In this document: piece by piece, positions 1-6,769 of the stretch
How the letters are laid out: each line of letters opens with the position of its first letter
Numbering within the stretch: position 1 is the stretch's first letter
From: Anaerolineales bacterium
GTDB taxonomy: Bacteria; Chloroflexota; Anaerolineae; Anaerolineales; E44-bin32
DNA: 8,416 bases
Reading direction: 5' to 3'
Assembly (NCBI GenBank): GCA_023144145.1
Contig: JAGLGG010000248.1
Span: forward strand, 1 to 8,416
Notes under the pieces: model-generated
What the model was told of the DNA's origin: nothing
Database searches by the model: none
The model's input: the letters and a program-made list of their open reading frames with translations, nothing else
Position numbers and translations under genes: made by a program

Positions 1-6
1 CAAGCA

Positions 7-62
7 ATTAAGCTATGAGTCATGATGCTTAATAGAGACCCAATTTTCAATCGCAAAAATTG
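7..62. repeat. Two short inverted repeats and an 11-bp direct repeat downstream of the cystathionine beta-synthase gene
   Basis: Three small repeats lie just past the stop codon of the minus-strand gene that ends at 65. ATTAAGC (7-13) pairs with GCTTAAT (27-33) across a 13-nt loop, and CAATTTT (41-47) pairs with AAAATTG (56-62) across an 8-nt loop. TGAGTCATGAT occurs at 16-26 and again at 61-71, where the second copy covers the stop codon. Their position would suit transcript termination or 3'-end stabilisation for that gene. Both stems are AT-rich and neither is followed by a T-run on the minus strand, so a working intrinsic terminator is doubtful. Confidence 0.25.
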
Positions 63-64
63 AG

Positions 65-1489
65 TCATGATCCCGAAGGAGATGCAAAATAATCCAGGGC
101 ATCGATGGTTGTCAGGATGTCCACAGGCTTATTCTCATGGTCAACTAAAACCGCAACTTTGACCGTCACCAATTCATTCAAGATAGTATCAAAAGGTGTA
201 TCAAAAGGCACGCTAAACACATCGCGTACCACCATCGGTTCAATTCTATCTCCTAACTCTACAGTCTGACCAGGAGCGAGCAATCGATCAAGGATATCCT
301 CCTCGGAGATCATGCCAATCAGCTGTTCATCTTGATCAACGACTGGAATTTGAGAAATCCCATTCTTTCGCATCCTCGTAATAACATCTACGACTTTATC
401 GGTTTCGTGGCCCACAACCAGTCCCGGTAACCCTCTTAATCGAGCCACCTGTCCTGCAGTGATTTGAGGACGATCCGTGACGAATAAGCCATGCTCTCGC
501 AACCAGGCATCATTGAAGACTTTTGATAAATATCTGGAACCTGAATCTGGAAATAAAACGACTACCAGTCGATCCTTTGGCAACTTCTGACAATACTTGA
601 TAGCACCGGCAAGTGCTGATCCAGAAGAACCTCCACTAAAGATTCCTTCTTCTCGAACCAGACGCCGAGTCCAATGGAAAGATTCCGCGTCGCTCACTGT
701 AACAACTTCATCAACCAAAGAAAGGTCCAGAGTCGAGGGGATAAAATCTTCACCAATGCCCTCGACCTTATAGGGTTGTGCCGTTAGCCCCTCTATAGAT
801 CCACCTTGCCGCCATGCGTCATAGAGCAAAGATCCTTCTGGGTCTACCCCCACGATCCTGACATCGTACCCATGATCTTGCATATATCTCGCCACTCCGG
901 TTATCGTTCCCCCGGTGCCCATTGCGATGACCACATCAGTTACTTTTCCCTCGGTCTGCTCCCAAATCTCCGGACCAGTCGTGAGGTAATGAGCTTCCGG
1001 GTTTGCGGGGTTGTGATACTGATTCGCAAGGATTGCATTCGGCGTTTCTTCAACAATTCTCTTAGCGACCGAATAGTAAGAGCGTGGATCTTCCGGCTCA
1101 ACAGCAGTTGGTGTGATCACCACGCGTGCACCAAAGGCGCGTAACAATTGAACCTTTTCCTGGCTCATTTTATCCGGCATCACGAATACGGCACTATATC
1201 CCTTCAGTGCACAGGCAATCGCAAGCCCTACACCAGTATTTCCAGATGTTGATTCGACGACAGTCCCGCCAGACCTCAACAAGCCTTGCTCTTCATACTT
1301 ATCAAGCATGGTAAACGCAATGCGATCTTTTACAGATCCTCCAGGGTTGAACATTTCAAGTTTGGCGAATACTTCACAGTCGAGTCCGCGAGTGATATGG
1401 TTAATTCGTACGAGCGGGGTCCTTCCAATCGTGCCGGCAATATCAGGATGTACATTTCTTTCGGTTGAAAATGATAGTTCTGATGTCAT
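65..1489 (-). CDS. cbs: Cystathionine beta-synthase (PLP-dependent, with C-terminal CBS-domain pair)
   Basis: Predicted cytoplasmic enzyme that condenses serine (or an activated serine) with homocysteine to cystathionine, the first step of transsulfuration. The 474-residue protein has a fold-type II PLP domain followed by two CBS domains. Seen in the sequence: the PLP lysine in GSVKDR (K54), the substrate loop TSGNTG (81-86), the phosphate-binding GTGGT (191-195), EGIGEDFIP (243-251), which favours cystathionine beta-synthase over cysteine synthase, and SGGSSG (285-290). The CBS domains span about 356-408 and 416-469; in the family this pair often serves as a regulatory module, for example for S-adenosylmethionine in animals. 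There is no N-terminal heme-binding extension. I chose the ATG at 1489 because AAGGA sits 7 nt upstream. An in-frame ATG at 1516 would add nine residues and also has a weak GGA upstream. The gene is divergent from the peptidase operon. A cysteine synthase-like activity cannot be fully excluded. Confidence 0.9.
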   Translation of the reverse strand: MTSELSFSTERNVHPDIAGTIGRTPLVRINHITRGLDCEVFAKLEMFNPGGSVKDRIAFTMLDKYEEQGLLRSGGTVVESTSGNTGVGLAIACALKGYSAVFVMPDKMSQEKVQLLRAFGARVVITPTAVEPEDPRSYYSVAKRIVEETPNAILANQYHNPANPEAHYLTTGPEIWEQTEGKVTDVVIAMGTGGTITGVARYMQDHGYDVRIVGVDPEGSLLYDAWRQGGSIEGLTAQPYKVEGIGEDFIPSTLDLSLVDEVVTVSDAESFHWTRRLVREEGIFSGGSSGSALAGAIKYCQKLPKDRLVVVLFPDSGSRYLSKVFNDAWLREHGLFVTDRPQITAGQVARLRGLPGLVVGHETDKVVDVITRMRKNGISQIPVVDQDEQLIGMISEEDILDRLLAPGQTVELGDRIEPMVVRDVFSVPFDTPFDTILNELVTVKVAVLVDHENKPVDILTTIDALDYFASPSGS

Positions 1490-1644
1490 AATTGAATCCT
1501 TGCTCGAATTGGGCATCGTGTACTAATCCTACCTTATTTCTACCACCATAATTCCTGGCACTTAATTCAGGTATCTTCGAAAGAGTTAACCCCGACGATA
1601 CGAGAGGGAGAAGAGTACTATAAGGAATAATAGAAGACTTCACG

Positions 1645-1711
1645 AAAAAAGGGTCCATCATAAGCTGAGCAACGGGATTTGTGCTGGTGCAATTGGTTTC
1701 GAGATGACCCT
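1645..1711 (-). terminator. Candidate leader terminator/attenuator upstream of the cystathionine beta-synthase gene
   Basis: Read on the minus strand, AGGGTCATC (1711-1703) can pair with GATGGACCCT (1659-1650), giving nine pairs with one bulged G. Six Ts follow at once (1650-1645, the first also closing the stem). The loop is about 43 nt. A stem ending in a T-run on the coding strand of the downstream gene, and about 155 nt before its start codon, is the arrangement of a leader attenuator. No known riboswitch or T-box consensus was recognised in the loop or stem. The long loop and single bulge make the fold only moderately stable. It matters only if transcription of this gene begins upstream of about 1712. 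Confidence 0.35.
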
Positions 1712-1712
1712 G

Positions 1713-1732
1713 TAGCAAGGTTATAATTGCTA
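1713..1732 (+). promoter_or_regulatory. Promoter -10 box of the peptidase operon inside a dyad (possible operator)
   Basis: A perfect -10 hexamer TATAAT lies at 1722-1727, about 44 nt before the chosen peptidase start, so the transcript leader would be roughly 35-40 nt. The -35 region is weak; TTCGAG at 1698-1703 with an 18-nt spacer is the best I can offer. The box lies within a dyad, TAGCAA (1713-1718) and TTGCTA (1727-1732), separated by 8 nt, which is a plausible binding site for a dimeric repressor. On the other strand the same bases give TATAAC (1725-1720), so overlapping divergent promoters are possible. The role is inferred from position and symmetry. Confidence 0.45.
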
Positions 1733-1770
1733 GGAGAATAGGATGAAGATTGAGTAATAAGGAGATGTGG

Positions 1771-3141
1771 ATGTCTAACCCAGAGTCGGCACTTAAATTC
1801 GCCCATGATCAGAAGGAGAGATTCTTAGATGAGTTATCTTCATTTCTTCGCATTGAATCAATATCCACTGATCCTGAACGAATGGATGATATGACCAATG
1901 CTGCTGAATGGGTTGCCGGGCAACTTGAACAATTCGGCTTTAGTGATGTTCAAGTGATGCCGACTGATCGGCATCCAGTCGTTTATGGCAAACATGATAA
2001 AGCCGGTCCCGACGCTCCGACAATTCTCATCTATGGACACTATGACGTTCAACCTGTTGATCCTGTGGATGAATGGGACAGCGATCCTTTTGAGCCAACC
2101 ATTCGTGACGATTATATATTCGCCCGAGGCGCATCGGATATGAAAGGCCAGATAGTCGCACAACTCAAAGCTGTCGAATCCATCATTTCGACATCAGAAC
2201 TCCCGATAAATCTAAAATATTTAGTTGAAGGTGAGGAGGAAATTGGCTCGCCAAGTCTCGAGGCCTTCGTTCGGAAGAATCAAACGCTGCTCGACTGCGA
2301 TTTTTGTTTAAATGCTGATGGTGGAATTCTCGGCGCTAACACTCCCTCCATGACCTACGCCTTGCGCGGGTTAGCATATTTCGAAATAAATCTACAAGGC
2401 CCTTCTTCTGATCTACACTCAGGCACTTTCGGTGGCGCAGTCGAAAATCCTGCAAATGTTTTGTGCAATCTGATTGCAGGAATGCAAGACGAGAACGGTC
2501 GAGTGACCCTCCCGGGATTTTATGACGATGTCATTGCTCTGAGCGATGAAGAAAGGGCTGAAATGGCAAAGCTGCCACAAACCAAACAGTGGTGGCTAGA
2601 CCAATCCGGAGCGAAGGAACTCCGAGGTGAATCGGGATTTTCAGCAGTGGAGCGAGCGTCTGGTCGTCCGACACTTGACGTAAATGGCTTATACAGCGGT
2701 TTTATTGGAGAAGGATCGAAGACCGTCCTGCCATCCCGAGCGATGGCCAAAGTGTCAATGAGGTTGGTCCCAAATCAAAGACCAGAGGCTGTTGAAAAAT
2801 CATTGATATCCTATCTCGAATCCAACATGCCTCCGACGATGACTTGGGAGATCGAACAACATGCCGGGTGTACGCCCGGTATAATCGATCTTGAATCTAA
2901 TGCAGCCCGAGCGGCAATGGCTGCCTTAGAGAGCGTTTGGGGTAAGAAACCTCTCTCCAAACGGGAAGGAGGCTCAGTCCCCATTGTTAGCCTTTTAAAA
3001 GAAGCCCTGAACATTGATAGCTTGATGTTGGGATTTGGACTTCCAGATGATAACCTGCACGCTCCAAATGAGAAATTCTATCTCCCGAATTTTTATCGCG
3101 GAATTGAGACATATATCCACTTTATTCATAACATTGGCTAA
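1771..3141 (+). CDS. M20 family metallopeptidase (dipeptidase/carboxypeptidase, ArgE-DapE-CPG2 superfamily)
   Basis: A 456-residue di-zinc hydrolase, probably a cytoplasmic dipeptidase; the substrate cannot be read from the sequence. The M20 signature residues are in order: H90 in YGHYDVQ with D92, the bridging D123 in RGASDMKGQ, the catalytic and metal glutamates E156/E157 in EGEEEIGS, D183 in NADGG, and H430 in NLHAPNE. The DLHSG segment (214-218) carries the histidine that in relatives reaches across the dimer through the inserted dimerisation domain. EGGSVPIV (399-406) is also typical. There is no signal peptide. Length and the long inserted domain match the carnosinase-like/CPG2 branch and not the shorter ArgE/DapE enzymes. 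The ATG at 1771 is preferred because AAGGAG lies 6 nt upstream (1759-1764). A TTG at 1750 and an ATG at 1765 are in frame but have poor ribosome-site placement. It appears to be first in the plus-strand operon, with yqhQ 16 nt downstream. Confidence 0.88.
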   Translation: MSNPESALKFAHDQKERFLDELSSFLRIESISTDPERMDDMTNAAEWVAGQLEQFGFSDVQVMPTDRHPVVYGKHDKAGPDAPTILIYGHYDVQPVDPVDEWDSDPFEPTIRDDYIFARGASDMKGQIVAQLKAVESIISTSELPINLKYLVEGEEEIGSPSLEAFVRKNQTLLDCDFCLNADGGILGANTPSMTYALRGLAYFEINLQGPSSDLHSGTFGGAVENPANVLCNLIAGMQDENGRVTLPGFYDDVIALSDEERAEMAKLPQTKQWWLDQSGAKELRGESGFSAVERASGRPTLDVNGLYSGFIGEGSKTVLPSRAMAKVSMRLVPNQRPEAVEKSLISYLESNMPPTMTWEIEQHAGCTPGIIDLESNAARAAMAALESVWGKKPLSKREGGSVPIVSLLKEALNIDSLMLGFGLPDDNLHAPNEKFYLPNFYRGIETYIHFIHNIG

Positions 3142-3157
3142 AGTTGAGGTTTATTTA

Positions 3158-4069
3158 TTGAGAGAATCGCTTCCAAATTACGGTGGTCAGGCAATTATTG
3201 AAGGTGTGATGATGCGCGGTCGCGAGGTGTGTGCTATGGCGGTTCGTGCGCCTGATCAATCCATTGTTGTTGAACACCAGAAGCTTGCGAAAGTGTATCG
3301 TAGTCGACTTTCTCGGCTACCCTTTTTGCGTGGTCTATTAATTCTTGGAGATGCATTAGTGCTTGGTATGCGAGCCCTAACCTTCTCAGTAAACATTCAG
3401 ACTGGCGAGGATGAAAAAATAGAAGGAGCACCAATGGTTATAACTCTGCTCCTTTCACTTGCTGCCAGTATCGGCTTATTTTTCTTACTCCCGACAGGAA
3501 TTGCCTACCTTACTGAGCTAGGGTTGGGTTGGTCAGGTTTAATCGTGAATGTCGTTGAAGGCTTAATCCGTTTAAGTTTGTTGGTTGGATACATCTGGGT
3601 CATAGGATTTTTGCCTGAAATCCGAAGGGTCTATGGATATCATGGTGCCGAGCACAAGACTATAAATGCCTATGAAGCTGGTGCAAAATTGGATATAGAG
3701 ACGGTTTCAAAATTTTCAAGAGAGCACCCACGATGTGGCACCGCCTTCCTACTAACAGTTGTTGTATTTTCGATTGTGTTATTCAGTATTATCGGGCCGC
3801 TCCCGCTCCTGTCTCGACTTCTTAGCAGATTACTCCTAGTTCCTGCATTGGCCATGGTCGCCTATGAGTACGTTCGATTCACTGCCAAACATTTTAGTTC
3901 CCCATTCATCAAACCCCTTGTCCTGCCTAATTTGGCATTGCAACGTCTCACAACAAGGGAGCCAGATAGTGACATGCTCGAAGTGGCCATAACTGCCTTC
4001 CGAATAATGTTGCGTGAGGAAGGAATTCTGGGAGGCGATCAAAATGACCGTTCGTATGATCCTGCGTAA
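3158..4069 (+). CDS. yqhQ: DUF1385 (YqhQ-type) integral membrane protein
   Basis: A 303-residue membrane protein of family DUF1385, whose biochemical role is not known to me. Seen in the sequence: the N-terminal family signature GGQAIIEGVMMR (9-20), a cytosolic-looking stretch with LPFLRGL, then hydrophobic segments at about 92-116, 130-152, 196-214 and 222-240. Between the second and third is the most conserved block, YHGAEHKTINAYE (161-173), followed by EHPRCGT (189-195). Its histidines, glutamate and cysteine look like a metal or catalytic site, but that is inference. The start is a TTG at 3158 with GAGG 8 nt upstream (3146-3149). Longer in-frame starts inside the peptidase gene would add residues that do not match the family. 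The TTG lies 16 nt after the peptidase stop, and the 3' end overlaps the sulfur-carrier gene by 26 nt, so co-translation is likely. Confidence 0.87.
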   Translation: MRESLPNYGGQAIIEGVMMRGREVCAMAVRAPDQSIVVEHQKLAKVYRSRLSRLPFLRGLLILGDALVLGMRALTFSVNIQTGEDEKIEGAPMVITLLLSLAASIGLFFLLPTGIAYLTELGLGWSGLIVNVVEGLIRLSLLVGYIWVIGFLPEIRRVYGYHGAEHKTINAYEAGAKLDIETVSKFSREHPRCGTAFLLTVVVFSIVLFSIIGPLPLLSRLLSRLLLVPALAMVAYEYVRFTAKHFSSPFIKPLVLPNLALQRLTTREPDSDMLEVAITAFRIMLREEGILGGDQNDRSYDPA

Positions 4070-4238
4070 AAAGGTTTATGAAGTCAAAGCAGGGATGACC
4101 ATTCGCGACGCAATTTTAAAGCTCGACATCATGCCAGAATCTGTTCTACCGGTTAAAAATGGGGAATTGCTAACGGATGATGAAATCTTAAAAGACGGTG
4201 ATGAAATTAGGCTAGTCGCCGTTATTTCCGGCGGCTGA
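4044..4238 (+). CDS. ttuB: Ubiquitin-like sulfur carrier protein (TtuB/ThiS/MoaD family)
   Basis: A 64-residue beta-grasp protein ending in Gly-Gly (63-64). In this family the C-terminal glycine is adenylated by an E1-like enzyme and converted to a thiocarboxylate that donates sulfur. Supporting features are the size, GMTIRDAILKLDI (18-29), the VLPVKNGELL turn (34-43), and the DGDEIRLVAVISGG tail (51-64), which is typical of ThiS/TtuB proteins. GGGAGG (4030-4035) lies 8 nt before the ATG at 4044 and sets the start; an upstream in-frame ATG at 4014 would only add residues overlapping yqhQ. I assign TtuB and not ThiS or MoaD because a TtuA-type tRNA thiolase follows 41 nt downstream and no thiamine or molybdopterin gene is seen. 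The partner activating enzyme (TtuC-like) is not in the window. ThiS remains possible. Confidence 0.82.
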   Translation: MTVRMILRKKVYEVKAGMTIRDAILKLDIMPESVLPVKNGELLTDDEILKDGDEIRLVAVISGG

Positions 4239-4279
4239 GGGAAGGCTTGATCTAAAGAGCCTGGAGCAGAATTACCAGG

Positions 4280-5224
4280 ATGAAGTGTCGCAAATGTGAT
4301 AATAAAGCAGTTATAAACATGCGCCAGCACAAGCTGGCGCTTTGTTCCCATCATTACCTAAGTTGGCTCCCAGAGAAAACAGAACACTTTATTACGAAAT
4401 ATAAAATGTTCGACCGCGCGGATCGAATCCTTGTCGCGGTATCTGGTGGTAAAGATTCACTAGTCCTCTGGGATGTTCTCCAGCAGCTAGGATATGAAGC
4501 CGATGGCTTGTACATCGACCTAGGAATTGATGGGGAGTACGCCTACTCTGAGGAATCTAAGCGTTATTCAGATGAATTCGCTAATTCAAATAATTTGAAG
4601 CTGATCGTAGCGGAAGTAACCAAGATGGAAGGTGCCTCAATCCTCAAAGCCGCAAGCCTAACCCACCGGGGAAAAGACAAACCATGTTCCATTTGTGGAT
4701 TAACCAAACGTCATATTATGAATCGTGTCGGGTTCGAGGGTAACTACGACGTTCTGGTAACAGGTCATAATCTCGATGACGAAGCTGCACTCTTATTTGG
4801 CAACGCGTTAAATTGGCAAGTAGGTTATCTGGCCCGGCAAGGACCAGTTCTTGATGGAAATCCCAATGGTTTCATAAAACGTGCGAAACCATTCTGTAGA
4901 TTCTACGAACGTGAGACAGCCGCATATTCCCTACTAAGGGGCATTGATTATATTTACGAAGAGTGCCCATCTGCAGTTGGAGCAAAATCAATTTATTTCA
5001 AAGAGATATTGAACCAAATGGAGATGGATCGACCGGGCACAAAGCTGCAGTTCTACCTTGCCTTTTTAAGGGCAAAAGAGAACGGGGCATTTACTTCAGA
5101 CCCCGGCTTGATAGAGACTCCGCTTAGGAAATGTGATAGCTGTGGTCAACCCACTTCTTCACCGGATGAATGTGCATACTGCCGAATGTGGGGGAGAGTG
5201 AGGGAACGGATGGAAGCGAATTAG
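4280..5224 (+). CDS. ttuA: TtuA-type tRNA 2-thiouridine synthase (PP-loop ATPase)
   Basis: A 314-residue enzyme that adenylates a tRNA uridine (U54 in Thermus) and inserts sulfur taken from the thiocarboxylated carrier. Domains in order: an N-terminal zinc site with C3, C6, C22 and H25; an N-type ATP pyrophosphatase domain with the P-loop SGGKDS (55-60) and GHNLDDEA (162-169); and a C-terminal zinc site with C285, C288, C298 and C301. C136 and C139 (PCSIC) with C229 (EECPSA) match the three cysteines that hold the oxygen-sensitive [4Fe-4S] cluster in characterised TtuA proteins, so the protein looks complete and active. Length is normal. The start is fixed by the zinc finger beginning at residue 3. 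The ribosome site is weak: GGAG (4263-4266) is 13 nt away, so translation may depend on coupling to the carrier gene. A terminator-shaped hairpin lies inside the coding start (4321-4340). The exact tRNA target is inferred from the family. Confidence 0.9.
   Translation: MKCRKCDNKAVINMRQHKLALCSHHYLSWLPEKTEHFITKYKMFDRADRILVAVSGGKDSLVLWDVLQQLGYEADGLYIDLGIDGEYAYSEESKRYSDEFANSNNLKLIVAEVTKMEGASILKAASLTHRGKDKPCSICGLTKRHIMNRVGFEGNYDVLVTGHNLDDEAALLFGNALNWQVGYLARQGPVLDGNPNGFIKRAKPFCRFYERETAAYSLLRGIDYIYEECPSAVGAKSIYFKEILNQMEMDRPGTKLQFYLAFLRAKENGAFTSDPGLIETPLRKCDSCGQPTSSPDECAYCRMWGRVRERMEAN
4321..4340 (+). repeat. Perfect GC-rich inverted repeat inside the 5' end of ttuA, terminator-like
   Basis: GCGCCAGC (4321-4328) and GCTGGCGC (4333-4340) form a perfect 8-bp stem, seven of the pairs G-C, closed by the tetraloop ACAA and followed by TTTGTT. 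In shape it is a Rho-independent terminator with a short T-tail, but it lies 41 nt inside the ttuA reading frame (codons 14-21, residues RQHKLAL). It could reduce downstream expression, pause RNA polymerase or block ribosomes at a gene with a weak ribosome site. It may also be chance, because it encodes residues that resemble a conserved part of the family. The palindrome is seen directly; function is inferred. Confidence 0.5.
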
Positions 5225-5248
5225 TTAGCTCTGCATCTGGATGTCTTT

Positions 5249-5274
5249 GACTGCAAATCTTACAGTCCACTTTT
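5249..5274 (+). terminator. Weak candidate terminator after ttuA
   Basis: GACTG (5249-5253) pairs with CAGTC (5263-5267) across a 9-nt loop, followed after three bases by TTTT (5271-5274), about 25 nt past the ttuA stop codon. The position is right for ending the plus-strand operon, but a 5-bp stem with four Ts is marginal. Confidence 0.3.
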
Positions 5275-5354
5275 CACTCGGAATGGCGTCAAATGAGGAA
5301 TCCATATTACGCTGCACATAAATACACCACGTATTATTCATACACAGGAATCAT

Positions 5355-5379
5355 AAGGGGCGACTGACCGCCGCCCCTT
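5355..5379. terminator. GC-rich hairpin between convergent ttuA and glnA
   Basis: AAGGGGCG (5355-5362) and CGCCCCTT (5372-5379) make a perfect 8-bp stem with a 9-nt loop, about 25 nt past the glnA stop on the minus strand and 130 nt past the ttuA stop on the plus strand. As an almost symmetrical stem between convergent genes it is well placed to act in both directions. Neither side has a proper T-run (TTCC on plus, TTATG on minus), so it may protect 3' ends or need Rho. The rest of the 179-bp gap shows only a small AT-rich hairpin (AATAC 5321-5325 with GTATT 5331-5335). Confidence 0.5.
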
Positions 5380-5403
5380 CCACTGGATCTAATGTAATTT
5401 CAA

Positions 5404-6741
5404 TTACGCAGTTTCAAGATAGGTCTCAACCTCCCAATCCGTAACACATGTGCGATACGCATCCCACTCAGCCCGTTTTGCCCTTTCAAAGATGTCGTAG
5501 GCTTCTTGCCCTAGGGCAGCCTTTATCAACTCATCATCAGCCAAGGCGTTCAAGGCTTCTGCCAACGACCCAGGCAATTGATTGATCCCCAACTCAGATA
5601 AATCGTTATCGCTCATTTCGTATATATTCAAGTCGTTCACCGGCGGTGGGCACTCCATTTCCTGGTCAATCCCATCCAATCCCGCCGCAAGCATTACAGC
5701 AAAGGCAAGATATGGGTTGCAGGATGGATCAGGGAATCGTAATTCTGCGCGGCTGGAAGCCTCACGCCCCAGGCCTGGTTGAGGGATTCTTATCATTGCA
5801 GAACGATTTATCTGCGCCCAACAAATATAGACAGGTGCTTCATACCCAGGAACAATACGCTTATACGAATTTACTGTGGGAGCAACAACAGCTGCCAAAG
5901 CATGCGCATGTTTGATCTGGCCTGCAATAAAACCATAGGCCAGTTTTGACAACCCAAATTCATCATCTGAATTATAAAATAAATTTGTGCCCGACTGGTT
6001 AAAAATGGATTGATGCGTATGCATTCCTGAGCCATTAATGCCAAATATAGGTTTAGGCATGAAGGAAGCGATTAGGTTATTCCGAGCTGCCAATGCCTTG
6101 ACGGTGTATTTAAGTGTGACCACGTTGTCTGCAGCAGTGAGAGCATCGGAAAACCGAAAATCGATCTCGTGTTGACCCAGGGCGACTTCATGATGCCCCA
6201 TCTCAATATCCAGCCCCATTCCATCGAGCGCAAGCATTAATTCAGATCGAACCCTCTGCGCTTCATCGCTGGCGGAAAAATCGAAATATCCTCCGACATC
6301 GTGAGGAACTGGATGTATCATGTCAGGGCCATCTTTTCGGATTAGGAAGAATTCAGGTTCGGGTCCAATATTAAATTGCCACCCTCTCTCTTCAATGCGA
6401 GAGAGTATCTTCTTTAATATCCCCCTAGGATCACCTGCAAAGGGGGTGCCATTCGTTAGATAAATATCACAAAATAGACGAGCTCGCCGTCGTTCTGGGT
6501 CACCCCAGGGGAGAACCGCGTAAGTATCGATATCTGGTTTAAGTCGCATATCGCTCTCTTGGATCCGGGCGAAACCCTCAACCGATGATCCATCAAACCA
6601 GACACCATCCTCGATTGCCCCCTCTAACCTCCCAACGGGAATGTCTACGCTTTTTACAGACCCAGTAACATCCGTGAATTGTAGACAAACAAATTTCACA
6701 CCGTCTTCTTTGACCCGCTTAAGTATCTCTTCAATCATCAT
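5404..6741 (-). CDS. glnA: Glutamine synthetase, type I (GSI-alpha)
   Basis: Cytoplasmic dodecameric enzyme that makes glutamine from glutamate, ammonia and ATP, the main route of ammonium assimilation. The 445-residue protein has a beta-grasp N-domain with WFDGSSVEGF (48-57) and the catalytic domain with metal-binding glutamates in GPEPEFF (126-132) and HHEVALGQHEID (183-194), NGSGMHTHQS (236-245), the glutamate flap NSYKRIVPGYEAP (291-303), WAQINRSAMIRIP (308-320) and ELRFPDPSCNPYLAF (333-347). Length and lack of the extra insert of the roughly 470-residue beta enzymes place it in GSI-alpha. R59 aligns by eye with Bacillus R62, which is needed there for glutamine feedback inhibition, so feedback control and not adenylylation is likely. 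Two adjacent ATGs (6741 and 6738) could start the protein; AAAGG lies 5 nt and 8 nt upstream of them respectively, and the second is spaced slightly better. The ModE-like gene lies 132 nt upstream on the same strand. Confidence 0.96.
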   Translation of the reverse strand: MMIEEILKRVKEDGVKFVCLQFTDVTGSVKSVDIPVGRLEGAIEDGVWFDGSSVEGFARIQESDMRLKPDIDTYAVLPWGDPERRRARLFCDIYLTNGTPFAGDPRGILKKILSRIEERGWQFNIGPEPEFFLIRKDGPDMIHPVPHDVGGYFDFSASDEAQRVRSELMLALDGMGLDIEMGHHEVALGQHEIDFRFSDALTAADNVVTLKYTVKALAARNNLIASFMPKPIFGINGSGMHTHQSIFNQSGTNLFYNSDDEFGLSKLAYGFIAGQIKHAHALAAVVAPTVNSYKRIVPGYEAPVYICWAQINRSAMIRIPQPGLGREASSRAELRFPDPSCNPYLAFAVMLAAGLDGIDQEMECPPPVNDLNIYEMSDNDLSELGINQLPGSLAEALNALADDELIKAALGQEAYDIFERAKRAEWDAYRTCVTDWEVETYLETA

Positions 6742-6769
6742 AGCCGCCTTTTGAACCAGTTAAGAGCGA

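Noticed and set aside
1443..1718. A 91-residue minus-strand open frame covering the leader of the cystathionine beta-synthase gene, starting with TTG
   Set aside because: It overlaps the real gene start in another frame, has no recognisable domain and no ribosome site suited to its TTG; the leader hairpin explains the region better.
2864..2885. A CCGGG/CCCGG hairpin followed by TATAAT inside the peptidase gene, as a possible internal promoter for yqhQ
   Set aside because: No -35 element is found at a usable spacing and the stem is only five pairs; chance within coding sequence is more likely.
5394..5407. GTAATT/AATTAC palindrome over the glnA stop codon
   Set aside because: AT-rich with only two bases between the arms, so a weak hairpin; no sign of function.
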